Source: Pyrenochaeta sp. MPI-SDFR-AT-0127
Taxonomy: Eukaryota; Ascomycota; Dothideomycetes; Pleosporales; Cucurbitariaceae
DNA length: 64,000 nt
Assembly (NCBI GenBank): GCA_020747015.1
Contig: JAGTJM010000024.1
Coordinates: forward strand, 1-64,000
Reading direction: 5' to 3'
Below the pieces are notes generated by a model, which ran no database searches, was not told where the DNA came from, and was given only the letters and a program-made list of their open reading frames with translations. Within the stretch, counting starts at the first letter, position 1, and the number at the start of each line of letters is the position of its first letter. Positions 46,544-58,097 of this stretch are shown here, one piece after another. A program made the position numbers and the translations under genes.

Positions 46544-47107
46544 ATGCCAACGACGAGAGGTCAGAAGCGTGAAGCAGACATGGAGGCTGCATTGAAAACG
46601 TTTTTCTCGTCCCCGCGTTTCGCGGTTGCTGGGGCGTCCTCCGACCCCGCGAAGTATGGCCATAAAAGTACGAGCATAACGACCGTCATACGTCGTCTAA
46701 GTTGAATCATTAACGAACTGTGAACAGTATTCGCGTGGTATCTGCAACATTCTTTGCCAGCAACGCCAATAAACCCGCGTTCGCCTACGGTCACTATTCT
46801 CAAACAGGATCATGCAACTGTCTCTTCGCCAAATGCACTCTCAGATCCGCCAGCATCGTCATACTCGCTTTCTGTGATCACGCCTCCTTCAGTGACCAAA
46901 CAGTTGCTGAAGGAAGCCAAAGAAGCGGGTATTCCAGCAGTATGGCTCCAGCCTGGCAGTTTCGATAACGAGGTTTTGGAGTATGCGCGTGCAAATTTCA
47001 AGGCTGCAATCGCTGGTGATGGGACTGGGGGAACTGAGCACTGGTGTGTGCTAGTTGATGGAGAGGAGGGGCTGAAACTTGCCGGTAGAGAGTGGTCAAG
47101 GCTGTGA
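46544..47107 (+). CDS. CoA-binding (Rossmann-fold) domain protein
   Basis: Exons 46544-46667 and 46728-47107 with a 60-nt intron give 167 aa. The single domain is the YccU/CoA_binding fold: FFSSPRFAVAGASSDPAKYGHKIFAWYLQHSLPATPINPRSPTV, then LSVITPPSVTKQLLKEAKEAGIPAVWLQPGSFDNEVLEYA. The family binds a CoA or dinucleotide ligand; no catalytic residues are known, so function is unknown. The first exon could begin at an internal Met (MEAALKTF), shortening the protein by 12. Gene lies between an interrupted SDR and an NmrA gene without shared regulation signs. Confidence 0.85.
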
Positions 47108-47311
47108 TGATGCAAAGAGTGTTGCCTATGTCCACTTTCGTGGTTACATGGAGATTGTTTGTGGGAGGCAAATTTAAACCACAGGGCTTCGAAAATTCTG
47201 GGTGAATTGCCATTGGAACATATATCTATCTGTTAAAGTATTACGTGTGCATACTGCAACAAAGTCTCTCACAACACCAGGTATTTTGACATGATGACAA
47301 AGGAACATGAT

Positions 47312-48348
47312 CTAACGACTTTTCCACGAACTTTCTGTCCCGAGCCAGGTTTCGAAGTCCTTCAGTTCTGGGTTTATCTTTTTTAGACTTTTAATATCCG
47401 CACCGTATCCGACATCTCGAAACCATTTGAACCTTTGAAAGAGACAAAGTTAGTAGATATCTCACACATACGGCGTATATGAATCTCTTACATATATCCG
47501 AGCTCGTTGACCATCCAATTGATGAGGCCTGCTATAAACCAATACGTTGTCGGTAGCGTCTCGCCTGTTTTCTTCTCAAAGATCTCTTTGAATTCCTTGA
47601 ATGTCAATTCGTCGCCGGCTAAGGAGATGCTCTTGTTCTTGTACTGAGCAGAGTCCGGATTCAGAAATGATTGAGCAGCGAAGAATCCTATGTCACTGGT
47701 CGCGACCAGTTGAAGTTTCTTTTCTTCTTCTCCAAGCCTCATCACCCAGCTCGTAGTAAACACTTTGCCAATGAAGCCCGGGATCAAGTTCTCAAGAAAA
47801 GCAACAGGTCGAAGAACTGTCCAGTTCATGTCGCTTCCCTTGGCTTTGGCGAATAGATGCTTCTCGATATTGTGCTTGCTGATGAAGTGTGGGATATTGG
47901 TAGGGTCATTGTCAGAGTTGGCACCACCTCGGTCTACAGATGAGTAGACAAATTGCTGCACTTCATTCTTGAGAGCGGCATCAACGAGATCTTTGCCATG
48001 GCGTTCTTCGTCCTTTGACGGAACCTTTGATCAGTAGTTAATATCTAAACAATCGTCTCTCCACTCTGGCGGTTGATAGCGATATACGGACCTGGACGCT
48101 AAAACCCCCCAAATTGGAGCCTTCGTCGCTGCTCTCGCTTTTAGGAATACGTCATCGACGGCATTGAGATTACCCGTCACAAGTTTGATCTTCGGTGACT
48201 TCTGGAGAAGTTTCTTTGAAGATGCTGACTGTGCATTTCGTGTAAGGGCTAATATTTCGAAGGAAGTATTTGCTTTGAGTAATGCATTGATGACGGAACC
48301 GCCTTGTTTGCCAGTAGCACCGGTTACGAGAATAGCTCTTGCGGCCAT
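47312..48348 (-). CDS. NmrA-like NAD(P)-binding protein, ambiguous first splice site
   Basis: Exons: 48088-48348, 47492-48024 and 47312-47432, giving 304 aa with donor GTATAT. Begins with ARAILVTGATGKQGGSVINALLKA (NmrA/atypical SDR GxxGxxG) and continues with LALTRN, VTGNLNAVDDV, WGV, FVYSSVDRGG, TVLRPVAFLENL and GYGADIKSLKKINPELKDFETWL. Members bind NAD(P) and act as redox sensors or reductases. The canonical donor (GTCCGT after TCCAG) would give WGV-FSVQ-VPSKDEE if one T were added to the T-run near 48101; with the sequence as written it is out of frame. The in-frame alternative donor four bases downstream gives ASRSVPSKDEE. Possible one-base deletion or base-call error. Confidence 0.8.
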
Positions 48349-50022
48349 TGTGGAGGCAGGGATAGGAACGTTAATGTGAGAATGCTAAAAAGAGAAGGGA
48401 CTTTCACCATTCAAATGAGGTTTACGGGTCAAATAATTATAAGAGCTGGTTAAATGACTATCGCAGAAGGCCTCAATGGTTATTCTTGATATTTCAGCTC
48501 GTCGGCACCAAGTTCGTCCGGATTTGGCAGCATTGTCTGACAAAGACAGTCGGCGTTCGAAGATCGCGAACACCGACCTGACGAACGAGCGAGCTAGAAG
48601 AAGCGGGAAATAAGAGACTGTGCGCCAAGCTCAACACAACCCAAGATGTCGTCTATTGACAACTAGCATAAATCGCCCTTAATTATACAGAGGCACAGAA
48701 CGGATATGTGTTTCTTATCAAGTGCTACACCATAGTGTCCGTCCTTGCGCTTCCTGCAGCGGTTATTTTAGCGCATGAGGGCCGGATTGATAGGATGATG
48801 TCTTCCAGCTTGACGCGTCGTCTTTGCGACATGCATTGTGAAGAACAATTGGCTTGTAATAACATAGATACCCCTTTCCAACCCATCCTTGCCCTTCAAG
48901 GAAAAGCGTTAGCAAGCTATGCAACGCGGCAAGAACAGATATCACATCGACAAGGGGTTTGCGCGTGGTCACCCGGCAAGCCAAAGATCCTAGTCCACCT
49001 TTAACTTGCCAAAATAGGGCTGAGCAAGCGGAAGCCCGTGTTGTCACTGGCATCGCTGCCATTCAGACCCCTGATCTCTTCGCGAACGATATGGTAGCGC
49101 TCAGCTCCTTCGTACCGCCGATCGCTAAGCTAGGATCGCGCTATGCAAGCCCATGTCAACACATCTTGATGATCAACGCTAAAGTATTTCTAAGAACTAT
49201 TGGATCTACCTCGATGACTAAATCACAATTCATTCATAACAAATATCTGCTCCCATCCGGTAAAAATTTCTCTGACCTCTCCTAGAGGGTTTTCTCGGGG
49301 CTTTGTCTAGTTTATACAGCACAAATGTGTAACGAACATCGGTCCGATACCCTCTCAACAATGATGCCAACACAAAAGCTAAGTTCATTGATTTATTGCA
49401 ATTGCATAGCCCTAGATCTACATCCGTGCTTTCTGTTCGACATGCGTCTCGGTTATCACATTACGTCAAAACTTAGAATGGCGAAAGCTGCTAAGCAGGT
49501 GGCAGGAGCGGACATTTACTTCACAGATGCGAAGAAACCTTGACGACCTAGCCTAATAATTGGTGTGCCCAAATTATAGCTTTCGACTATTTAAGAAATA
49601 ATCTGCATGTCAAAGAATGAAGCTGTTGTGAGTCGTCCTGATTTTCGTAGATCTCGTGCGTCTTGCGCATCTTTTGGCTAGTTTGTCGCCAAATCAATCC
49701 GTACTATATATGAGGCGCTTGCTAGGCTCTGATCCCACAAGCGATGAGCGATATCTGACAACCTGGCAGTACGAATGTCGTTTCAAGGAGCGAATCAGGA
49801 TGGACAGGCTGGCGGCATTGTACTCCCCGCGAGACCCAGAACCGCGAAGGGACTAATTAATAACGACGGGCCGTGGCGCGCGGGACGCTAGAACGAGACA
49901 ATATCCATCAGGGACATGGCGTGGCTAGCTTCGGATTTGAGTATCAACATTCCATTTGTCCTAGACGGACATTTAAACTGCCTTTTGCACAAGTTACATT
50001 CACTTGTCGACATCTCTTCAAA
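48349..50022. other. Intergenic 1.7 kb, no gene supported
   Basis: Short frames without domains. Right end carries the promoter of the rhodopsin-like gene. Confidence 0.45.
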
Positions 50023-51261
50023 ATGGGTCCACCACTTCCTCAAAAGCTGAGAGGAACTTGCGCAACACTTAGTGCACTAAGTATTTTGACTATCGCACTA
50101 CGCAGCTATGTTCGTCTGCGTGTTATCAAGTCTTGGGGTATGGATGATACGTTCATTTTCATTGCATTTGTACGTAATCTAAGGCTGGCCTTTGCGTCGA
50201 CTTGAAGACTTACAAACCCTTAGATCATGCATATGTGGTACACTGGGACTTTATTAACAGGCATTCACTACGGTACCGGCCAGCGGACGGCAGATATATC
50301 AGTCACTGATTCAGTCCATGCCATGCGTGTTAGTTATCACCCGGAAACCCTAATAGACTAGATCATTATTCTGACTTAATAATTAGTGCTGGTGGCTCTG
50401 CTTTCTCGCCTACGCTTCTACTATTACTTTCGCAAAAATCTCCGCCGGATTCTTCTTCCTCCGTATCGCTGGTGTCATGACACTCCATCGTATTGCAACG
50501 TACATTGTCACGCTTCTTGCAGCAGTCGTTGGCTTTGCCTTCTTTTTTGTCAGTCTATTTCAGTGTAGCCCGATCGAATTCTTTTGGACCAGACTACAGG
50601 GAGCAAGCGGCAAATGCATCAGTATAGACATTATTATCAATTTTACTTATCTGTATGGGAGTGTCGCTGCGGTAACAGACATTGCCCTTGGGTTTCTGGT
50701 GTTCGCACTCATTTGGAATCTGAAAATCGATCAGCGCACAAAGATGTTGATTTCGCCATTTTTAGCCATGGCTTGCATGTGGGTAAAGCATACAAAACTT
50801 CATGATTAGTCTGGCTAACTGTACCAGCGCGAGTTATGCCGCCATCATTCGTATGCCCTACATCCAGAACTTCAAACAAGCAGACTTCTTGTGTAAGTGC
50901 ATCCCATTTGTATCTCGATTCTGGACTTCTCTCTTTAACATATATACCAACAGATGCCACAGTCGACATCTCGCTTTGGTCTACTGTCGAAGTTGGAGTC
51001 TCTATCTTTGCTGCGAATCTTGCGACTTTGCGACCTTTAATTCAACGCATCACTAAGGGAGCCGAATCCTCACTATCGAATCGAGTTCCACCAAATCCTG
51101 CCTTCGAATTCCAAGAGCTTAGTGTCATTCAGATTCATATTGGTAGTAAGGAAGGTCCGAAAAGCAAGGGTCTTGTAACAGAGAGAATGGATATTGAGAT
51201 TGAGGCCGGAAGCACGGTGAGCTTGACTAGGTCAACACGACATAGAGACAGGGTATCGTAG
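50023..51261 (+). CDS. Fungal rhodopsin-like 7-TM membrane protein (SAT5/PTH11-type)
   Basis: Five exons (50023-50169, 50224-50328, 50387-50778, 50828-50892, 50954-51261) give 338 aa, all phases closed. The arrangement fits the fungal rhodopsin domain: RSYVRLRVIKSWGMDDTFIFIAF (conserved W-x-x-DD after TM1), HYGTGQR, TFAKISAGFFFLRI, FFVSLFQCSPIEFFW, KCISI, YLYGSVAAVTDIALGFL (P/D-rich TM5), QRTKMLISPFLAMACMIASYAAIIRMPYI and WSTVEVGVSIFAANLATLRPLI. The C-terminal tail is hydrophilic. These proteins lack the retinal lysine and are putative receptors or membrane proteins, frequent in plant-associated fungi. Function unknown. Confidence 0.88.
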
Positions 51262-53548
51262 TATACTTCTTGGTCGAACCAAAAAGTTTCTATCGTCAAT
51301 GCATTTTGTGAAGTGAGCCCAGTGAAAAGGACTGCTACCAATCATTACTTGGGAAATGTATATACTACGGCCGCTTGGTATTCGGAAAAGTCAAGGGTCT
51401 TCTACCTCCTCAGAGCCGCTATATCTCAATTCACCTTTTATCGTACCCAGGTTCTATTCTCATTGACAGCCTTAGCAAGTTGTTCTCGCTGGTGCCTACG
51501 TCATCAGCGAAGAGTGGTATTACCAGTTACTTTGCAGAAACGCATTTTGGGTGCCAATTCGAAGTTTTGATTTTACAGCTGCCAGGTTGAATTTTTTGTA
51601 GTCAAGCTTAATACCTTTTACAGAGAAGCATAGGCAATCGCGGTTAGGGACTTCTATTGGTCATGCAGACTGCATAAAGTTAAGAGAACGGACTGAGAGT
51701 TTGAGTCATTAAACATACTGGAAGATCGATGTGATAGAGCTTAAGGGGTAAGGGATAGTTTTGAAGTGGACACTTGTCTCTCTTCGCTTGGCAGTCTTGA
51801 GTAGTCAATTCCGAATTCTGGCGTGTACCACGTCAACGAATGCACATGATATGGGTATGATCATGGGAGACTTGGGACCAAATCCTGCAGAGGTACAAAA
51901 GCGCCAATTGCCAGGTGTGTAACTCATTGTGAAAATGGCACTATGCGGCTGGACCCTTGTCAGTCACGAGTATGTCCTGTCCTTCTAAGGAGTGTTGACA
52001 GTGAACATATTATTGCTGACACTAGAGGCCAAAGCTATGGAAGATAAGATCTCATGAGCTAAGAAAAACTCGAAGTTGCAACGCTACAGAAAGAAGGTGC
52101 GATGAGAATAGGGTATTGATGCCTGTGAGGTTTATAGTCGAACGAACACTGCAAACGCAGTCCCTATAAAGACCGAGCCAATCTATCTACAGAACGGTCG
52201 CTGTAGTTGCTCCCACACTTCATTCGAGCAACCGACTAAGCGAGCATAAATGATCAAATCTTTCACATTTATCTTGCCACCAGTCTATCCTTTGAAAAGC
52301 CTTTGTTTAATCAAGTACTCCAAATTGAAATGTACCCTGATTCTATACCATAGAAACATGTTCTATGCCCATAAACATCGAGGAAGCTCTATTTTGTTGC
52401 TTTCCCTTTGTAATCAAGCACCGTAGTAAATTAAGATCTTCTTTGAGCTCTCACCATAGCAATATATCCAAGCCACAGGGAAAAGCATGACGAGGGTTGT
52501 GTTCGCCAACTTTTGTCAAGTGAATTTAACAGAAGGAAATGTGTAGAATGCATAACGGATCGCTCTGACATGCTCTTTGGGGTTCTTGGGCCAGCGAAAC
52601 AGTTCGCATTTTCGGTGACGAAACCACACAATAGCAGGCCAGAAGTTTCAAGCAGCAGTATGAGCACAGGCCAAAAGCATTGAGCCATCAATCGAAGCCA
52701 TCAGTTGCTAGCGGAGTCAACTCTTCTGGTGACACAGCTTGAGGTTAAAGCGCTTTAATTGCGGTTACGTGTAATACAGAATTTTGTGTATCCAGCCTTT
52801 CCAGCAATACCGCACTAGTTGTGACAGCAAACAAGGTCTTTAGTTTGCCTGTGACACCCAACATGTGCCACAAAGAGAAGTTTTCGAAGGCTAACGCGCC
52901 AGGCGCCTGAAGTCCAGCACCATCACCAAGCACCGTCCCAATGCGCATTCTCAACGTATAAATCAGACGCCCAACGCCCGATGAAACAAGACTAATCAAT
53001 TTCAAAATGAATAAGAGCCAAAAGAGTGACGTGTAACAAGACTAAAGAAAGCAAAGGAAATTGGGATAGTATGGACAGTGTTCCATGAAAGACAAGCAGG
53101 TAATCGTGTCGACTGATGATTGGACCCAAGTGCAGCCCTAGTGAGTATTGAAGGAATTTCGTAGGTAATCGCGGCAACTGCTAAATTTGTGGGGCGAATT
53201 TTACTTTGAAGGAAGCTTTCGAGGGTGTAGCGAAATACCAGTGTGCTGGTCAACCAGGGTGCAGGTAGCGTTGAGGTGGCCCGTGTATCTGAGATGCAGA
53301 CATCGGTACTTGAAATGCACTAATTCTCGTCAGTCTGCATCCCAAACGACTTCTCGCAGGGTGGGTCCGTGGTTGTACATACTCAATTATATCATCAGGG
53401 TGGTCGATAGTGATTTTGATCTTCGCTTCGTACGATTTTCGGTGCTGCTTGCGCCCCAAATGGTTCACCGTTACTCTCATCGAATCTTCGATATGGGATT
53501 GACGAAATACGCCGCCTGAATGAGACCAAACTCCCCTTTACGCCATTT
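51262..53548. other. Intergenic 2.3 kb, no gene supported
   Basis: Only short frames. Minus-strand runs at 52745-53253 and 53250-53480 look partly protein-like but cannot be joined into one splice-consistent gene and are not called. Confidence 0.4.
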
Positions 53549-55037
53549 CTAGAAAAATATTCTCACTGCATCTTCATCCTCATTTTCCTCAGCTAACATC
53601 CATAAGTCATCCACCCTCTTGACATGTTTGCTACTCGCTTCGAAGTCCTCGCCGAGCCTCATAACACAGCTAAACGCAACGTTCCAGCCATTGATACCTG
53701 CTGCGTAAAAGGCTTCCGCTACGGCAGCCTCACGGCTTCCACACTTGATTAGCTTGTAGATTTGGCAGCCGTTAAAGTGAGCCCCGTGAATAAACGGTTC
53801 GCTGGCCTGACAGGTACTCAACACAAGATAGTAAACAAGCGGTGTAGCCTCTAGAGATTCTGACTTCTCATCTGTACACCTATGACATGGCGAGGCATAA
53901 CTGTTATCAAGAGCATGACCAGCGACACAATCATAGATATCGTCATCTGTGGGGGTCGTCAAAGCGGAAGAGGCCCATACTTTAGGAGTCTCTAGGCTGA
54001 CGGGTCTAGCATTCAGTAGATGTAGAAGCCCCTCAGGACACTTGATGTTTCGTAGATAAGTCCTTGCAGGCTTCTCATACCAGAAGTCTGGGCTGCCATT
54101 CTGCAGAATCCACTTGTGTTGATCGAAATCAGCCATTTGAGCACGATGTCGAGTAGTAAAGACGCTACGCCGGAGTGAAACAATCCGAACTACGCGGCTG
54201 CCAATCTCGAGCGTGGAAGACCCGTTGTATTGCACAGGGATGAAGGAGTTCGGAGACGAGACTTCATCTTCTGGACTGACAGGTATATCTAATAGCCCTG
54301 ATACCGCTGTGGGAGGTAGTGGTGGAGGAGGCTTGCAATCAAATCAGTGTCCTGTAGCGATCAGAAGGGGCAAAAAACCTACAGGAGGAGGAAGTGGAGG
54401 AACACTCCCCTGAACATTGAGAAATTGTGGCACTCCGCCGGGTGGCGGTGGCTGTAACGAAGTCAGTAACTGACCTAAGAGAGAATCTACTTCATCTGAC
54501 CAAGGGTACTCACAGGAGGGGGAGGTGGCGGAGGTGGTGGTGGAGGAGGAGGAGGAGGAGGAGGAGGAGGGGGAGGAGGCTGTTTGGCAAAGTCAGTGGT
54601 TTGGTAGAATCAAGAAAGAGCTACACAAGTACCGGAGAGGTGGAGACACACTCCCTATAATCTCTAGGATCATTCTTCTTGCGCTCAGGTAATCTTTTGG
54701 GGAGCGTGGGGCCATTTGAACCTAATATTGCTTTTGTTTCATCTCCATTCTTTTGTTTTTCGTATTGCCTCACTTTCGATGATCGGCAATGTTGTAGATC
54801 ATGTGCTCCATCTTTTAGGCATGTTAGGTGATGAGTACAGTTAGCGTCTGATTTGACTGATTTGACTGTCCCGTCATTAATGTTGAGTCCCTGAAACACT
54901 GTACTACAGGTGGTGTGAGCTATATCGCTGGCGAAAAGTGCTTCTGTTGTGGCCAGAATAGGTGGAACAGTTTCGCGAATAGAAGGGATAAGGCTCATTG
55001 ACGGTCCATCCTCAACCAATACCAGATCGTCGTCCAT
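53549..55037 (-). CDS. Hypothetical proline-tract protein with a poly-Pro microexon
   Basis: Four exons (54633-55037, 54514-54579, 54383-54451, 53549-54331), all phase 0, give 440 aa. Residues 1-135 are unrecognised and partly acidic. Exon 2 (66 nt) encodes 22 prolines only, and exon 3 opens with four more (PPPPGGVPQFLN), so the spliced product has about 27 prolines in a row. The C-terminal half (about 180-440) has motifs HKWILQNGSPDFWYEKPARTYLRNIKCPEGLLHLLNARP, YDCVAGHALDNSY, GAHFNGCQIYKLIKCGSREAAVAEAFYAAGINGWNVAFSCVMRLGEDFE and an acidic tail. I do not recognise the domain. The protein starts MDDDLVLVEDG. Splice phases agree well, but no homologue was checked. Confidence 0.6.
54514..54579 (-). 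repeat. Trinucleotide (GGA/TCC) tract forming a proline-only exon
   Basis: A 66-bp GGA-rich run on the plus strand encodes only prolines on the minus strand; flanked by a GT donor and AG acceptor. Length is likely variable. Confidence 0.75.
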
Positions 55038-57446
55038 GGAGGCTAATAGGCAAAGTCTTGTATTCACAAATTGGGAACAGAGCAACAGAAAACCGAAGAA
55101 AGTGTCGTGAGATTTACCAACCCTAAAATTGAGGTTGAATGATATGAAGAGACTGACGTCGAGGCTAAAGGAAGCTGATAGTTGTGGGTTTTATGTCGGA
55201 TCCTGATAAATATGCATGCGTAGAAGTATTACAGGGCTTTGGACAGTGATCACAGCGCGCCTGTGAATGAGGCGAGATTGGCGCTATCCTAATTTCGACA
55301 TTTGCCCACACATCGTTAGGGGCCAGGGAACCCTGGTGCTTGTCAGTAGCGCAACCCTAGGCGCCAATACCAAATCCTTGGTGGCCAACTGGTCGAAGAT
55401 CAAACAGTGTAACATACTCGTCATCATCATCAAGATATATGTGTGACTGATCGTGGTACATCAAAGCAAAGCACCTAGATATCGTCAGCAGGCTTGGAGG
55501 AGAACGACAATGAAAAGTCATACCAACCAAAGTATCGGGAAAGGCTTCCGAACGTAAAAGCCTCTTTGCCACCATGTAAAGTTAGTGACGAGATGGTAGG
55601 GTAGCGCCCGCTTCACTTCAGAGACTACAATCATGTGCCCATGCAGCACTGCAGTAGATAGCTGAAAACCTACTGGGTATACATTATTCGACATGCGTGC
55701 ATGGTGGCTCCTACATTAAGATCTGCACTGCGTAAATGAAGCGAGGGGAAAGAGAGCGGAACCGCACAACGTATGGCCAGATATCCAGAAGAATGGTTGC
55801 GAATAGAATCGAGAACATGGGGCAGGTCAAACTTGTGTTTCTGAAAGACGTTCCTTGTGAGAGTGGTTTTACTCCTTGACTTTGAATGTAGCAATGGCCT
55901 CATGAAATTCTAGAATTGCCTAGAGTGGTACGCCTTCAATGCAAGCTGGAAGCAGTATCTTGTCAGCCTGCTCCATTCGTGAGCAGCGAAACTTGAACCA
56001 TGCAGATTTGACAAGGAAGCCATCGTATTGGTTGATAAAGTAGGTAGTCTACAGAAGTTCCAGTCATAATGACAGCAAGGCACATGCGGAACACATCATG
56101 GGGAGCCGAAATCGGACTGCGGTGAGCAAGTCAATTCGTTTTTTTGAAGGAATTATCGAGCGTCCAGCAAAGTTTAGTAAATTCCAGCAAAGCGACTAGA
56201 CGGGTAAGGAAACAGAAGAGAGTCCATCGTTCGTCCGGTATCCATCCTAGAAGAGGATCCAGCTTTGTCCAGCACTTGCAGTCGCGCTGAGATGAGGTAG
56301 TCGGTCAACATTCTAGTAAGCGATACCGGATATATGCAGTCTGCTGCAGTGATACCGTGCCAATGCCTGCATTTGCATTTTGCTGGGGGCTCGCTAGTCG
56401 GTCAAAAAGGCGGTCAACAAAGATTACGAGCGCTGCATAAGCAATGACAACAAAACCATAGTACAGACCACACCTAACTATTACTTACTACCGGTAATCA
56501 TTTGTGGTTGTGGCTGATGTGTTGAGGCTGAGTTCCATGAATGCAGGTACAGGAGGCTGAGATGAGGCTTCACCGGAAAGAAGGCGATCGTTTCGCCACG
56601 CTAGTGTGCATCAAGCCCCATGGACGAAGCGACCATATGAAAGACGCTGTTGAATGCATTCGAAACGATGTGTCGATGTGTGGCTCAAGCAGAAGAGGCG
56701 AACAGATACGTGTTCACATGAGTCGAAAGTCTGACCGGTCGTCTGAGTGAGATGGACTTCGAGCCTAGGCCAAGTAATAAGAGTAATACCATGAGAGCAA
56801 GGTGGGCATTATAAGAGGGGACGTTAGGTGATCTTTAAAAGTTCAAGGAAAGATGGAAGAGGAGCAAGAGCGCCGTAAGCCGTTTATATAGGACGGGCAT
56901 GGACTAATGTACTGCCTAGATACATTGAAGCAATCAGAGGCGAGTAAGGGATCCATGTCAAGTTCCCGTGTCTCACTATTCTCCTTGTTCTATAGTGAGG
57001 CGAGAGAGAATAAGGACGAATGAGGTTCAGATCTTCATGAGCTCAAGGTGGCAATATCGAGCGAGATCATGGGGTCAAGCAGCTACAAAAGCAAGTTCGT
57101 CAGCTTCGCAGATTCCTAGGCTGTAGCCAATCCGAGCGAATTGTCGCAGTGCAGCTTATATGGGTGAGGTTGATTTAGAGATAGAGGACCTTCTTTACTT
57201 TATGCGAATCAGCCCAAATGCGGGTTAGTACCATTTTGGATCTACGCATCACGTGTGGATCAACCTCGAAGCTCACCTAGGCAAGCGTCATAGTTCCATC
57301 CATAGCTCAGTCGAACACGCCGAGCGCATTTCCACACCTCTATATCCGAGCTAAGCGCATGCAAGTGAATACAATTTGCGCTGCCTACGACCGCTGAATA
57401 CGAACGAACACCTTTCACGCGCCCCAATACCTCCGTACTCATCACC
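55038..57446. other. Intergenic 2.4 kb, no gene supported
   Basis: Largest gene-poor stretch outside the RIP island. A minus-strand 72-codon frame (55357-55575) has an acidic patch (YLDDDDEYVTLFDL) but no extension or known homologue. The right end includes the V-ATPase subunit e promoter. Confidence 0.4.
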
Positions 57447-57758
57447 ATGGCCAACGGGTAACTTATCCCCATCTGCCTTCACCTTCCGTTCTCCATCCGC
57501 TTGCCCCTTATGTTCTTCAGCACTGACGTAACCTACAGATGGGCGCCCTTCATCGGCCTTGTAGTCGTCGTCATATTCTGCTTTGCAGCATGGTTCCTAG
57601 CACCAAAGGGCGAGAACCAAACTGTCTGGCGGTCCACCCTCGTCCTTTCAGCAGCAGCCATGTACATTATGTGGGCGATAACGTTCCTCGCACAACTACA
57701 CCCGCTTATCTCGCCTGTGCGGAACAATCTACGGCCAGAGTTGAATGGGGGACGCTAG
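57447..57758 (+). CDS. vma9: V-type ATPase subunit e (VMA9)
   Basis: Exon 1 is only 11 nt (57447-57457, MAN plus GG); exon 2 is 57539-57758, giving 76 aa. The fold is the two-TM V-ATPase e subunit: GWAPFIGLVVVVIFCFAAWFLAPKGENQTVWRSTLVLSAAAMYIMWAITFLAQLHPLISP. It belongs to the V0 sector of the proton pump in vacuole and endosome membranes. The tiny first exon is fixed by the G-TGG join, which restores NGWAPF. Convergent with ARV1. Confidence 0.92.
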
Positions 57759-58097
57759 CGGACGGATCGATTGGGCGATGAATGTGGAGGGAAAGTGTAG
57801 GAGATATGCGCGGACGTCGAGAGTGCACTTCAGCATGCACAAGCATAAGCGGGATCCTGGCACCTGTAAAGCAGAAGGGAATGATTTGACCTGAACGCGC
57901 TGCATGGCAAGCAGTTGGCGCTGGAGGATTTGCGCATGGGTGACTGAGGTCACTACATTGGATCTTGAGAGCATGGTCTAGTTGAGCAGGCGTTGCATGG
58001 GATTTGTAGGATTGTATAATAACAATTGGGGTATCTTTGCAATTATCTTTGAGTGCGTACCATTCATCAGGGCATGGCATACCATCTGTACTTGGTT
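57759..58097. other. Convergent intergenic region
   Basis: Spacer between the convergent V-ATPase e and ARV1 genes; only shadow frames. Confidence 0.5.

Noticed and set aside
52745..53480. Minus-strand fragments resembling protein (e.g. ITYEIPSILTRAALG)
   Set aside because: Cannot be joined into a splice-consistent coding sequence; could be a decayed gene but evidence is insufficient.
55357..55575. 72-codon minus-strand frame with an acidic patch
   Set aside because: No upstream or downstream exon fits in phase, and no known homologue.
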